Shown: positions 17,574 through 26,944, numbered from the stretch's first letter. The stretch is 64,000 bases of DNA from Streptomyces sp. CC208A (GCF_030010625.1 NZ_JASCXN010000006.1:1-64000); one strand, 5' to 3'. Notes: generated by a model from the letters alone, not told the origin. Numbers and translations: made by a program.

Positions 17574-20500
17574 GCTCTCCCGAGTGCTCCTGCGAGCGAT
17601 CGGGCCCGAAGCCGCCCGCTACGAGGACGTCCTCCTGGACTTCGGAGGTGCCGGCAACGCGTTCCGTGCCCTCCCCGACACCCTTTTCGACGAAGCGTCT
17701 ACAGTGCGGCGCCCGTCTCCCGCCAGCGTCCTGCAACTTCAGAACGGTGGCGGCAAATCCGTTCTCATCAAACTGATCTTCTCCGTCGTCCTGCCAGGAC
17801 GGCGCAAGACCATCGGCACCACCAACACGCACACGCTCGACAGCTTCGTCCTGGAAGGCGACGTGTCACACGTCGCCCTCGAGTGGGTGCACGCCCGCAG
17901 TGGCAGGAGGCTCGTCACGGGCAAGGTGGCCTCGTGGCGCAATGGCCGCCCCTCCGCCGACAGCGACCAGCTCGTCCAGCGCTGGTACCACTTCCGCCCG
18001 ACGGAGAACCACGGTCTGCGCGATCTGCCGATCGTTCACGAGGGCCGCTACCGTCCCCTGTCCGAGTTCTGCGAGTTGATGCAAGCCGCGTCCGACGCCG
18101 ATCCCGAGATGGAGTACGCCCTCTTCCGCCGCCATGGCGAGTGGACAGACCGGCTCGCCGACCTCGGACTGGATCCGGTGCTGTTCGATTATCAGCGTGC
18201 CATGAACGCTGACGAGGGCGACGCTGCCGATGCCTTCTCTTTCGGCACCGACAGCGCGTTCGTCAACTTCTTGCTGCGTGTCGTCGTTCCTCCGAAACCC
18301 CCTGAGGACCTCGCTGCTCTTGTCAACACCTACGCGGACAAGTTGTCGGACCGCTCCGACCTGGAGCGTGAGCGAGAGTTCGTCGAAGGCTGTCTCACCT
18401 CCCTCGAACCGCTGGCTCAGGCCCGGAGCGAGTGGCTCCAGGCAGCGGAACAGCGTGAGGAGGAGGCGGGCCGACTCAACGACGTGCTCCGCCGCATCCA
18501 TGTCCGAGCGGTGCGCGAGGACGAGAGACTCGCACTCCTCAAAGAGGAGGCGAACCGGCTCCGTGACGACTGCCGGCGGGCAGCGGACCACCATCTCCGG
18601 CTGAAGGCCGTCGTCACCGAACTGCGCAGGATCACCGCCCAGATGCGCTTGGCCGAGGCCGAGGCGGAAGAAGCCGCCCAGAGGGACATCGCGGAGACGG
18701 CGGAGCTGGTCGACCTCGCCTGGCAGGCTGTTCCCAAGGTCCTCACCTACCAGGACGCCGTCGTCGAGGACCGCCGGCTCTCGCTGACCATCGCTGCCGC
18801 GCACGAGGCGGCCCGCCCTGCCCTCATCGCACGGGACACAGCCGCCCGCCGGCTCCTCGGTGCCCTCACAGCCCTGCGCGAGCAGGCTCTCCGCACCGCG
18901 GCGGACAAGGAGGCCGAGGCTGAGGAACGGGTCCGGCTGGCCGAGGAGTCACAGTCCGCACGGGATAGTTCCTTCGTCGCCGCGGCGGCTCACACGGCCG
19001 AGGCCGGGCTGAAGCGCCGAGAGATCGAAGCCATCGAGGAAGAGGTCCGCACAGCCGTCCGCGAAGGACACCTGCCCGACGGGCTGCCCGTACACCAGGC
19101 CGTTGAAGAGGCACGCGAAAGTCTGGCCGAGGCGAAGTCCCGAACCGTCGAACTGGAAGCGCTCCTCGACCAGGCGCAGACCGACCTCGGCGAGGCCACC
19201 ACCGAGCGCATTCGCCGCGCGAAGGAAACCGCGGAGGCCAAGGAGCTCCTGCGCGCAGCGCGGAACGAGTACGAGAAGGCACAAGGGCGCACCACGGCTC
19301 TGGCCTCGGATCCAGGGTTCATCGGCCTGTTGGGCCCTGATCCCGTGGACCTCGAGTCGGACGCGGGCGCGCTGCTGGTCCGGCTCGCCGAGGTACGGCA
19401 GGAGGCCGACAGCAGGCGAGCCGAGATCAATGTCTTGATGGCAGGCGACGAGCGCGCCAGAACAGCACTGGAGACGACGGAGCTCCTTCCGCCCTCTGTC
19501 GAGGCCACCCGGGCCAGACAGGCGCTGGAGGACGCGGGTATCCCGGCCTGGACCGGCTGGGACTACCTCGCGGCGGTCAGTGACGTCACCCGGAGGAAGG
19601 AGCTGGTCGACGCCGCTCCGGGCATCGCCTCGGGCGTCGTCATCAACAGCTCGGAGCAGTTCGAGGAGGCTCGCCGCGTTCTGGTGGGCAAGAAGCTGTG
19701 GCCGCTGAGCTACGTCGCTGTGGGCACCAAGGCCCACCTCATGTCGCCCCCGCCGGACAACACCGACATGCCGTTCGCCATCCCGGCCCACCCAGCCTTG
19801 TACGACGAGAGGGCCGCCGCGGAGGAGCTCGCTCGGCTCAAGCACCGCCACGACCTCCACCGACAACAGCTACGGGATGCCACCGATCACCTGGACTCTG
19901 CCTCGCGGCTCGAATCCCGTCTGAAGCAGTGGCGGGAGGACTGTCCGCCGGGGCACCTCGCCCGTCTGCATGCTCGCGTCGACGAACAGCTGGCTGCCCT
20001 GGAGGAGGCCGAGGAACGCCTCGCCTCGGTGGTGGAGACCTGTGAACGTCACGAGTTGGAACGCGCCCGAATCAAGGCCGCCGTTCCCCAGCAGCGCGCC
20101 GAGGAGGAACGCCGTGCCAAGGTGCTGGGCGTTCTCGAACGGCTTGCGGTGCGCGCGAACCTGCTCCCCAGCCTCCAGGCGGAGGAGGGAACCGCGCTGC
20201 GGGAGGCCACAGAGGAACGCGCGGCAGCGGCATGCCACGGCGATCTGAGCAAGGCGCGACGCGACGAGGCCGCAGCGCTCTTTCGGACCGCAGACGCCAT
20301 GAAGAACACAGTCGAGCGACTCCGCAGCGAAATCACCGAGCTGCCGCCCCTCGAACCTCTGGCCGGGGTCGGCCCCGCCGACGCAGGCGTCTCCCTGCCC
20401 GCCCTCCGACGCGCCTACGAGGCAGCGGCCGACGAATACCGTCGCGTGTCCGTGGGCGAGGACCTCAAGGCCAAGGCCGCCCTCGCCCGGGATCGGCTCA

Positions 20501-22032
20501 AGGCGGCCGAGAAGGAAGTCACGGAGCTGCCTCCCACCGTGCACGAGGTCGCCGAGCGACTGCTCGCGAGTCCGGAAGGCGCGGACGGGGCATCTCGGTC
20601 CCTGGCCCGGGAGGCCGCGCGCCGCGCGCTGGTCGCCTCCCGCGAGCTGCTGGCCGAGTTGAGCTCCACGGCCCAAGCCCGCCGCGTGGACCTGGAGCCC
20701 TTCTCCGATCCCTCCGAGCCTGTGGACCTGACACCGTATGCGCCTCCGGCGCACCTGGGAGCCGCGCTCCGGGTCCTCTCCGAAGCCGAGCAGGACCGGC
20801 AGGGTGCCGAGCGGGCTTGGCAGGAACTGACACATCACGTCGAGCGTGCGGAGCAAAAGTGCGAGAGCGCCCGGCACAGCAGCACCGCCTTCCGGCACCT
20901 CACCCAGGTCCTCGGGCCCGGCACGGGTCCCGAACCCGCCTCCGATGAAGCCGGCTTCGATGGGGACGTGGAAGCGGCGCGCCGACGACACGACGTGATC
21001 CATGCCGCACACGAACAAGCCAAGGACGTTGCGGAGAAGGCGCGTCGGAAGGAACGGACCCAGGCGGACAAGCTGGCGAGTCACGCCGCCCATCAGCGGT
21101 TTGCCCATCTGAAGCTGCCCAGCAGGGAAATCATCCTCGGCACACCGCGCAGCGAACTGCCCGACAAGGCCGCGCAATGGGAGAAGGCTCTCCGTCAGCG
21201 TCTGTCGTCGCTGGAAGTCGATCTCAACGCGATCGACCGTCACCGTCGTTCGATCGTCCGCCAGTTGGCTCAACAGGTGGAGGAAGCCCTCAAGACGTTG
21301 CGCCGCGCCGAGCGCCTTTCCCGACTGCCCGAGGGCCTCGGTGACTGGTCGGGGGAGACCTTCCTGCAGATCGGCTTCACCGCCCCCAAGGGCGACACCC
21401 TGATCGACCGACTCGCGGTGGTGCTGGACGAAGTCTCCGCCGAGGTGGTCGCGGGCCGTGCCCTACAGCGTGACGGAATCGCTTTGCTCCTCCGTGGTGT
21501 GGCCGCGGCAGTGGGGACTCGGGGCTTCCGCGTCCGTATCCTCAAGCCGGAGGCCGTGCTACGCAAGACGCGGGTGCCGGTGTCACAGCTGAAGGACGTG
21601 TTCTCCGGAGGGCAGGTACTCACGACGGCCATCGTCCTGTATTGCACCATGGCGGCGCTGCGGGCCAACGAGAAGGGGCGGTCCACCGACCGTCTCTCCG
21701 GCGTCCTCTTCCTGGACAACCCGATCGGCCGGGCCTCCGCCACGTATCTGCTGCGCCTCCAGCAAGCGGTGGCAAAAGCTCTCGGAGTGCAGCTCATCTT
21801 CACTACCGGTCTGGAGGACCTCACCGTCCTGGAGAACTTCCCGCTGGTCGTCCGCATGCGGAACGAGGCGGACCTGAGGGCCCATCGTCACTACCTGAGG
21901 GTGCACGAGACCATGCGGGGGCTGCTGGACTCCTCCCTGTCCGTGGAGGACGAGAATCGCGCCCACTCCACTGTCTCTACGGCCCGCTACTACCGCCGTC
22001 CGCTCCCGGAATCAGAGAACGTTCATGAGTGA
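17566..22032 (+). CDS. jetC: Wadjet JetC (SMC/MukB-like ATPase)
   Basis: This 1488-residue SMC-type ATPase is the motor of the Wadjet complex. The N-terminal Walker A is N-G-G-G-K-S-V-L at residues 60-67. The C-terminal head carries the signature F-S-G-G-Q near 1346 and Walker B G-V-L-F-L-D-N-P near 1380-1387. Between them are long Glu/Arg/Ala-rich coiled-coil segments (about 240-640 and 750-1270), broken near residues 640-745 by a non-coiled hinge-like stretch (W-T-G-W-D-Y-L-A through F-A-I-P-A-H-P). ATG at 17566 gives the conserved start M-Y-E-L-S-R-V-L-L-R-A-I-G-P. It overlaps both neighbours. The ATPase motifs appear intact, so the complex is probably functional. Confidence 0.92.
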   Translation: MYELSRVLLRAIGPEAARYEDVLLDFGGAGNAFRALPDTLFDEASTVRRPSPASVLQLQNGGGKSVLIKLIFSVVLPGRRKTIGTTNTHTLDSFVLEGDVSHVALEWVHARSGRRLVTGKVASWRNGRPSADSDQLVQRWYHFRPTENHGLRDLPIVHEGRYRPLSEFCELMQAASDADPEMEYALFRRHGEWTDRLADLGLDPVLFDYQRAMNADEGDAADAFSFGTDSAFVNFLLRVVVPPKPPEDLAALVNTYADKLSDRSDLEREREFVEGCLTSLEPLAQARSEWLQAAEQREEEAGRLNDVLRRIHVRAVREDERLALLKEEANRLRDDCRRAADHHLRLKAVVTELRRITAQMRLAEAEAEEAAQRDIAETAELVDLAWQAVPKVLTYQDAVVEDRRLSLTIAAAHEAARPALIARDTAARRLLGALTALREQALRTAADKEAEAEERVRLAEESQSARDSSFVAAAAHTAEAGLKRREIEAIEEEVRTAVREGHLPDGLPVHQAVEEARESLAEAKSRTVELEALLDQAQTDLGEATTERIRRAKETAEAKELLRAARNEYEKAQGRTTALASDPGFIGLLGPDPVDLESDAGALLVRLAEVRQEADSRRAEINVLMAGDERARTALETTELLPPSVEATRARQALEDAGIPAWTGWDYLAAVSDVTRRKELVDAAPGIASGVVINSSEQFEEARRVLVGKKLWPLSYVAVGTKAHLMSPPPDNTDMPFAIPAHPALYDERAAAEELARLKHRHDLHRQQLRDATDHLDSASRLESRLKQWREDCPPGHLARLHARVDEQLAALEEAEERLASVVETCERHELERARIKAAVPQQRAEEERRAKVLGVLERLAVRANLLPSLQAEEGTALREATEERAAAACHGDLSKARRDEAAALFRTADAMKNTVERLRSEITELPPLEPLAGVGPADAGVSLPALRRAYEAAADEYRRVSVGEDLKAKAALARDRLKAAEKEVTELPPTVHEVAERLLASPEGADGASRSLAREAARRALVASRELLAELSSTAQARRVDLEPFSDPSEPVDLTPYAPPAHLGAALRVLSEAEQDRQGAERAWQELTHHVERAEQKCESARHSSTAFRHLTQVLGPGTGPEPASDEAGFDGDVEAARRRHDVIHAAHEQAKDVAEKARRKERTQADKLASHAAHQRFAHLKLPSREIILGTPRSELPDKAAQWEKALRQRLSSLEVDLNAIDRHRRSIVRQLAQQVEEALKTLRRAERLSRLPEGLGDWSGETFLQIGFTAPKGDTLIDRLAVVLDEVSAEVVAGRALQRDGIALLLRGVAAAVGTRGFRVRILKPEAVLRKTRVPVSQLKDVFSGGQVLTTAIVLYCTMAALRANEKGRSTDRLSGVLFLDNPIGRASATYLLRLQQAVAKALGVQLIFTTGLEDLTVLENFPLVVRMRNEADLRAHRHYLRVHETMRGLLDSSLSVEDENRAHSTVSTARYYRRPLPESENVHE

Positions 22033-23167
22033 CAGAGATGGTCTCTCCCCTATCGAGCGAGAGTTCGCGACGGCTCTCTGGACCCGATCGGCAGAAGGCA
22101 AGAGCAAGAAGCCGAACAGCCATCGGCTCGACATCAGCGCGGTGAAGGAGGTGTACCGATCCGTCTACCGGCCCCGCGGGGAGCAGGAGTACGAGCCGCA
22201 GGCACTGCTCGACTGCCTGCGCCGGCTGCAGAGGCATCACGTTCTGCGGGTCACCAGACGCAACGACGGCGAGAGGATCCCCCTACCGATCGCGATTCAG
22301 GTGTTCCGGCAACCGGAGCCAAAGGAAGATCCTCTCCCTCTGCCGCCGCTCGTGGAACAGTTGAGCTGGCTGGTGACTCGGTGGCACCGGCTCAAACCGC
22401 TGCACCAGGCCGTCTACACCGCGGTCAACGAATGGCTGCTGAACAACCCGAATCCGGTCCTCGCACCGGAGTGCGAGCGCGCGCTGGAAATCTTCGGTAA
22501 GCGCAAGTACACCCGATGGTTCCCGGAACCCGAGAAGGCGCTGAACGGCAGATCGTTTAGCTTCCAACCCTATTTCCACGACCGGGAGGAGACCAGAAGG
22601 CTGCTTTTTATCTGCGAATCCCGCCCACCTCTCCTCACTGAAAGATACTTCGGGAAGTCTGAAGAATCCGGCTTTGCCCGCATGGGGGCAGGAAACATCC
22701 TGATGGTAGTGGAGAATCACACGACGTGCTGGTCGTTGGCCGAATCCATGGGAGACCTCGACCACGGGCTGAAACACCTCGCTTGGGGGATCGGAAATTC
22801 TTTCGTCCGGTCCGTAGGGAGCATTCGCCCAGATCACGAGGTGGACACCATTCGATACTTCGGCGACGTCGACGCAACCGGACTTTCCATACCCTGGCGA
22901 GCTAATTCCACTGCCAACGAGGGCAAACTTCCCGAAGTCGAGCCTGCCGTCGAGTTGTACGACGCCCTGTTCAGGATGGGAACTCCGCTCCCCGGGAAAG
23001 AGGAGCCGGTAAGCAGAGAAAAGGCCGAGAGGTTGGCGGCGTGGCTTCCCCAGCAGTATCACGAACAAACGATCGAGCTGCTGATGCGCGGGGAACGGCT
23101 GGCGCAGGAGTGGGTCAACCTGCAATATTTGCGCTCTGCCGAAGACTGGCACACCAGCGTGCGCTGA
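22025..23167 (+). CDS. jetD: Wadjet JetD (TOPRIM nuclease subunit)
   Basis: This 380-residue protein is the nuclease of Wadjet, which cuts plasmid DNA once the motor has stalled on a small circle. The N-terminal part is an arm/winged-helix region (DUF3322-like position). The C-terminal TOPRIM (DUF2220-like) shows the catalytic glutamate in M-V-V-E-N-H near residue 230 and the acidic pair in Y-F-G-D-V-D-A-T-G near 276-284. ATG overlaps the jetC stop by 8 nt. The gene has clearly lower GC than its neighbours, for example around 22540-22930, which fits a horizontally acquired module. Confidence 0.88.
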   Translation: MSDRDGLSPIEREFATALWTRSAEGKSKKPNSHRLDISAVKEVYRSVYRPRGEQEYEPQALLDCLRRLQRHHVLRVTRRNDGERIPLPIAIQVFRQPEPKEDPLPLPPLVEQLSWLVTRWHRLKPLHQAVYTAVNEWLLNNPNPVLAPECERALEIFGKRKYTRWFPEPEKALNGRSFSFQPYFHDREETRRLLFICESRPPLLTERYFGKSEESGFARMGAGNILMVVENHTTCWSLAESMGDLDHGLKHLAWGIGNSFVRSVGSIRPDHEVDTIRYFGDVDATGLSIPWRANSTANEGKLPEVEPAVELYDALFRMGTPLPGKEEPVSREKAERLAAWLPQQYHEQTIELLMRGERLAQEWVNLQYLRSAEDWHTSVR

Positions 23168-23254
23168 CCGCACCCCGGGATCGTCGGGGGTCAGTGTCCG
23201 TCACGACTGGCACAGGGCACGGTTCACCGGATCACTGATAGACGGGGAGAGTAC

Positions 23255-25015
23255 GTGACCAGGGTGGGAGTTCCAGCCCGGCCTTCCGATTTCATCGGGC
23301 AGGATCACCTGCTGGAGGAGGAGATCCCCCACCGCCTCCGCTCCGTGGACGGGCGACAGGCGCTGGTTCTGCAGGGTGTGCGGGGTTCGGGAGCCACGAC
23401 AGTCGCCCTGGAGTACCTTCACCGAACCCACCCGCGCCATTACGCCGCCGCCGCGTGGATCGCCCCCGGCCGACGTGACGAGGTTCGGCGGGAAATCCGC
23501 CTGGCGCTCGACCGCTTCCGCGAGATCGGCGGGCCGGCGCTGATCGTCCTCGACGGCGTTCCCCACCCGGAGTGGCTGTCCGGACTGCTGAGGCCCAGCG
23601 GCCCTCACGTCCTCGTCACGACCTCGGAGGACGCAACGGTCTGGGCGGAGGTGGAACACGTACGGAACGTAGAGGCCCTGACATCACGAGAGGCGGTCCA
23701 CCTGCTGCGCCGCTTTGCGCCAGGACTTGCGGCGCCTGTCGCGGAGGAGCTCGCCGAGCGACTGGACCACTGGCCGGAGGCGTTGTCCCACATCGGACAG
23801 CAGTTGTCCCGAACCCTTTCGGCGGATCAGGTCCTGGACATGTCTCGTCAAGAGTTCTGTGAGCTGCTCCGACGTGGGGGCACCCCCAACCCCGTCGGCC
23901 GGGTCGAGAACGCCATCGCCGCGCTCTCCGGACAGTGGCCCCTCGCGCAGGACCTGCTGAGGGCCCTCGCGCTCATCGGCGCACCGGCCTTCCCGACCCG
24001 AAGGCTTGGCCCCGTCGTCCACCGCCCCCATTCGTTGACCGGACGGGACTCGCTTTCCATCACGCTCGTCATCGACGCCCTGGTGGCCCTGTCGCGACGG
24101 GGGCTCGTGCGGTATGAGGACAACGGCGTGGTCGTCCCCCTCAACCTGCCCCGGCTCGTCGCGCTCCTCACCATGGACGCGTCGGCGCGCACCCGCGCGG
24201 AGCGCCTCGCGGAGGGCCTGATCGTGGCCTTCTCTCGCGAGGACGACGCACTCTCCCCGGGCCCGTCGGAAGACCGGACGACGGAACACATCCTGGCGCT
24301 CGCACCCCACCGGGTGATCACTCCGGAGGGCCGCTCGGCGATGGTGAAACTGGTCGGGGTCCATCTCGCGGCCTGCCGCTACGAGGACGCCATCGAGCAG
24401 CTGTCCCGGTTTCGTGCCGTCTGGGGTGATCAGGGAGGCGAGCCGTGGCAGGCGCAGATCGACAGACTCCTGGCCTGCGCCTTCGAGGGCACAGGTGATC
24501 TGTACCGGGCGCTCGACCATGCGGAACGGGCGAGAGCGCAAGAGACGAAACGGCACCAAGGACCCAACCGGATCGCTCTGACCGACGCCTTCGAGGTGTC
24601 GCGCATCACGGGCATGAAGGATCCGCGGGCGGCTTTGCTGCTGGCAGAAGGGCTGAGCGATCAGCAGGCGGCCCTGCTCGGAGAGAACGACCGGGACACG
24701 CTTCGCACCCACGGATTCGTCGCGGACCTGCTGTTGCGTACCCAACGGCCTCAGGCCGCGGCCGAACAGGCCAGGGCTGTCTGGCATGCTCAGCACCTGG
24801 CTCTGGGCGAAGAGGACCGCGAGACCTTGGCCACTCTGCACCTGCTCGGCATGGCGCTGGAAGCAACGGGGCACTCGGCTCGGGAAGCCCTCCGGTGCTA
24901 CCGCGAAGCGAGAAGGCTTCGCAGCAGAGCGCTTGGTAGGGATCACCGGGACACGAAGGTCTCCGCAGACGCCTGTCGCCGTGTGCAGAACAGCCTCAAG
25001 CCCCGCGCGGTGTGA
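23255..25015 (+). CDS. STAND/NB-ARC-like ATPase with TPR-like repeats and degenerate P-loop
   Basis: This 586-residue protein has an N-terminal AAA/STAND-like NTPase region (residues about 10-270) and helical repeats resembling tetratricopeptide repeats (about 370-575). The P-loop position reads G-V-R-G-S-G-A-T-T (41-49). The essential lysine is replaced by alanine (codon GCC). Walker B reads L-I-V-L-D-G rather than L-V-L-D-D. Nucleotide hydrolysis is therefore doubtful. It starts 88 nt after jetD on the same strand and could be co-transcribed. STAND proteins often act as phage sensors, but with these changes a scaffold or regulatory role is as likely. GTG at 23255 follows GGGGAGAG. Confidence 0.82.
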   Translation: MTRVGVPARPSDFIGQDHLLEEEIPHRLRSVDGRQALVLQGVRGSGATTVALEYLHRTHPRHYAAAAWIAPGRRDEVRREIRLALDRFREIGGPALIVLDGVPHPEWLSGLLRPSGPHVLVTTSEDATVWAEVEHVRNVEALTSREAVHLLRRFAPGLAAPVAEELAERLDHWPEALSHIGQQLSRTLSADQVLDMSRQEFCELLRRGGTPNPVGRVENAIAALSGQWPLAQDLLRALALIGAPAFPTRRLGPVVHRPHSLTGRDSLSITLVIDALVALSRRGLVRYEDNGVVVPLNLPRLVALLTMDASARTRAERLAEGLIVAFSREDDALSPGPSEDRTTEHILALAPHRVITPEGRSAMVKLVGVHLAACRYEDAIEQLSRFRAVWGDQGGEPWQAQIDRLLACAFEGTGDLYRALDHAERARAQETKRHQGPNRIALTDAFEVSRITGMKDPRAALLLAEGLSDQQAALLGENDRDTLRTHGFVADLLLRTQRPQAAAEQARAVWHAQHLALGEEDRETLATLHLLGMALEATGHSAREALRCYREARRLRSRALGRDHRDTKVSADACRRVQNSLKPRAV

Positions 25016-25062
25016 GGTGCACGGGTGTGGACAGTGCGGCTCCTCATCTACGCGGAAAACAG

Positions 25063-25089
25063 AAAGGCCCCAGATGAACTGGGGCCTTT
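25063..25089. terminator. Strong bidirectional terminator
   Basis: AAAGGCCCCAG (25063-25073) and CTGGGGCCTTT (25079-25089) form an 11-bp perfect stem with a 5-nt loop. Each strand ends in a short T-run. It lies immediately 3' of the tRNA-Leu gene and downstream of the STAND-like gene, so it can end both transcripts. Confidence 0.9.
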
Positions 25090-25091
25090 AC

Positions 25092-25179
25092 TGGTGTCCG
25101 AGGGGGGACTTGAACCCCCACGCCCGATAAAGGGCACTAGCACCTCAAGCTAGCGCGTCTGCCATTCCGCCACCCGGAC
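25092..25179 (-). tRNA. tRNA-Leu (anticodon GAG)
   Basis: The 88-nt minus-strand sequence starts GTCCGGGTGGCGGAATGGC and ends CGGACACCA with an encoded CCA. A 7-bp acceptor stem, the anticodon arm CTAGC-TTGAGGT-GCTAG with anticodon GAG, a long class II variable arm, and a GGTTCAAGTCC T-arm are all visible. It reads CUC/CUU leucine codons. It borders the Wadjet block; tRNA 3' ends are common integration sites, but no duplicated 3' end was found at the far side of the block. Confidence 0.97.
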
Positions 25180-25457
25180 AGGGTGCGTGTCGTTCGGGGG
25201 TTTTCCCCGCGGCGACATGGATAACTCTACCAGGGGTTCGGGATCGCTTTCACCGGCGTTTCCCGTGGTCAGTCGTGGGGAGGGGGCGGTCCCGTGCGCC
25301 GGTGGACCCCCCGATCGTGACCGGGCGCACGGGGACCGCCCGTCCCCGGGGACGCCGCCTCGGCGGCCGGGAGCCAGGCGCCCCCCGACGCCTGCTCCGG
25401 GACCAGGGTGGACCCGGGGGGTTGGTCCAGGCCAGTTCGTGTCCGGAATACGTCAGG

Positions 25458-26090
25458 TCAGCGGACGGCGGTGAGGCGGGCGGAGACGATGATGTTGCCG
25501 GTGTAGCCGGTGGCGGGGGTGTAGGGGCCGCCGCAGGTGATCACGCGGAGTTCGGGGGCGCCCGTGGAGGCGTAGACGCGGGCGGCGGGGAAGGCGTCCT
25601 TGGGGACGAGTTCGACGCCGTGGACGGTGAAGACGGCGGTGCGGCCGTCGGCGCGGTGGACCTCGACGGTGCGGCCCCGGGTGAGGGCGCCGAGGGAGTG
25701 GAAGACGGCCGGGCCCGCCGGGGTGTCGACGTGGCCGACGACGACGGCGGTGCCGGGTTCGCCGGGGGTGACCGCCCCCGCGTACCAGCCGGCCCGGCCG
25801 GGGTGCTCGGGCGGCGGGGCCTCCAGCCAGCCCTCCGCGTCCAGGCCGACCCGGGTGAGGGGGGCGTCGACGCCGAGCGCGGGGATCGTGACGGCGAGCG
25901 GGGGCGAGGCGGGGAGGCCCGGCGGGGCCGGGAGCGGGGTCGCCGCCGGGGCCGGGGCCTCGGCCGCGAGGGGCTGGGGCGGGCCGGGGGCGGTGAGCTG
26001 CTGCGTACCACCGCGGACGAGGTGGACGCCGACGAGGAGGAGCACCACGACGGTGCCCCAGGCGCCGCGCCGGCCGTACGCGCTGTCCAC
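25458..26090 (-). CDS. Class F sortase
   Basis: This 210-residue membrane-anchored transpeptidase of the actinobacterial class F sortases has an N-terminal membrane segment (about residues 10-26) followed by a Pro/Ala-rich linker. Catalytic residues are the His in V-V-G-H-V-D (near 119), Cys in V-I-T-C-G-G (near 188) and Arg in I-V-S-A-R near the end. Sortases join cell-surface proteins to peptidoglycan. It lies downstream of a secreted protein gene in the same orientation, the usual partner arrangement. GTG at 26090 is the likely start. Confidence 0.92.
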   Translation of the reverse strand: MDSAYGRRGAWGTVVVLLLVGVHLVRGGTQQLTAPGPPQPLAAEAPAPAATPLPAPPGLPASPPLAVTIPALGVDAPLTRVGLDAEGWLEAPPPEHPGRAGWYAGAVTPGEPGTAVVVGHVDTPAGPAVFHSLGALTRGRTVEVHRADGRTAVFTVHGVELVPKDAFPAARVYASTGAPELRVITCGGPYTPATGYTGNIIVSARLTAVR

Positions 26091-26126
26091 CGCCGCGGAT
26101 CCTCCTCGTCTCGGTGCGTGCTGGTC

Positions 26127-26167
26127 GCCCCTCCGCCCCGGACCTCGTCACACCGGGGCGGAGGGGC
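26127..26167 (-). terminator. 15-bp stem hairpin between surface protein and sortase genes
   Basis: GCCCCTCCGCCCCGG (26127-26141) pairs perfectly with its reverse complement (26153-26167) across an 11-nt loop. It starts 5 nt past the surface-protein stop and precedes the sortase gene, so it probably makes sortase expression lower or independent. Confidence 0.85.
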
Positions 26168-26171
26168 CGTC

Positions 26172-26732
26172 TCAGGGGCGGCGGCGGGTGAGGACGACGG
26201 CGGCGCCCGCGGCCGCGACGATCAGCACGGCGCCGGCGGCCAGTTCGGCGGCACCCAGCACCTCCGAGCCGGTGGAGCTGCCGAAGCCCGCCTTGACGCC
26301 CTTGGGCGGGGTAACCGGGGTGACCGGGGTGACCGGGGTGACGGGGGCGGGCGGGGTGGTGCCCTGGGTGACGGTCAGGGTGGTGGTGCCGCGCTCGCCC
26401 TTGCAGTCGAAGGCGATCTCGTACTCGGCGCCGGCCTTGGCGTCGAGGTCGACGGTCGCGGTGCCGGGGCGGCCCTCGGTGAGGGTCACCGTGTCGAAGA
26501 TCCCCGAGGTGACGGTCACGGACGGCACCTCGCAGCCGTCGGTGGTCAGGGTGACGGTGCCGCCGGGGGCGACGGTGCGGGGCGTGACGGAGAAGCCGAA
26601 GGAGGTGATGTCCCGGCCGGTGCCGGTGCCGGTACCGCTGTCGGCGAAGGCCGCGGGGGTGGACAGCGCCGCGACCGTGGCCGTGACCGCGGTGGCGAGC
26701 AGGGCGGCGGAAGCGGTACGTATCGCGCGCAT
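26172..26732 (-). CDS. Secreted, C-terminally membrane-anchored surface protein
   Basis: This 186-residue exported protein has a signal peptide at residues 1-30 (R-T-A-S-A-A-L-L-A-T-A, A-F-A cleavage site), an Ig-like beta domain (about 40-125), a PVTPVTPVTPVTP spacer near 130-143, and a C-terminal membrane helix ending in R-R-R-P. This is the shape of a sortase substrate, and a class F sortase gene follows, but no LPxTG or LAxTG motif is present; the segment before the helix reads F-G-S-S-T-G-S. It may simply be membrane-anchored. ATG at 26732 was chosen because it opens the signal peptide. Confidence 0.85.
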   Translation of the reverse strand: MRAIRTASAALLATAVTATVAALSTPAAFADSGTGTGTGRDITSFGFSVTPRTVAPGGTVTLTTDGCEVPSVTVTSGIFDTVTLTEGRPGTATVDLDAKAGAEYEIAFDCKGERGTTTLTVTQGTTPPAPVTPVTPVTPVTPPKGVKAGFGSSTGSEVLGAAELAAGAVLIVAAAGAAVVLTRRRP

Positions 26733-26944
26733 GCGGTCCTCCGGTTCGCGGCGGGGCGCGGGCACGGAGCCGCTCCGCACCCGGGTCCGGCGGCGTCGGC
26801 GCCGGTGTCCCACCGCGATCGAAGCTAGGTGCGCCCGAGGGGCGCCGCCACCGGGCCTCCCCGGCGCTCCGCCGAACGGAGCACGCGGCCCCGGCATTCA
26901 GGGGACGCGGTGCTCGGGGCCCGGTGCCCAGGGGATCCCCGTGT

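Noticed and set aside
15190..23167. BREX, type III Wadjet or plain MukBEF assignment
   Set aside because: BREX hallmarks (PglZ, BrxC) are absent, DUF2397-2399 patterns of type III are not seen, and a TOPRIM nuclease gene argues against housekeeping MukBEF.
25092..25179. tRNA-Leu as integration site for a Wadjet island
   Set aside because: The location is suggestive, but I found no duplicated tRNA 3' end near 14.9-15.2 kb and no integrase gene, so an island bounded by att sites is not supported.
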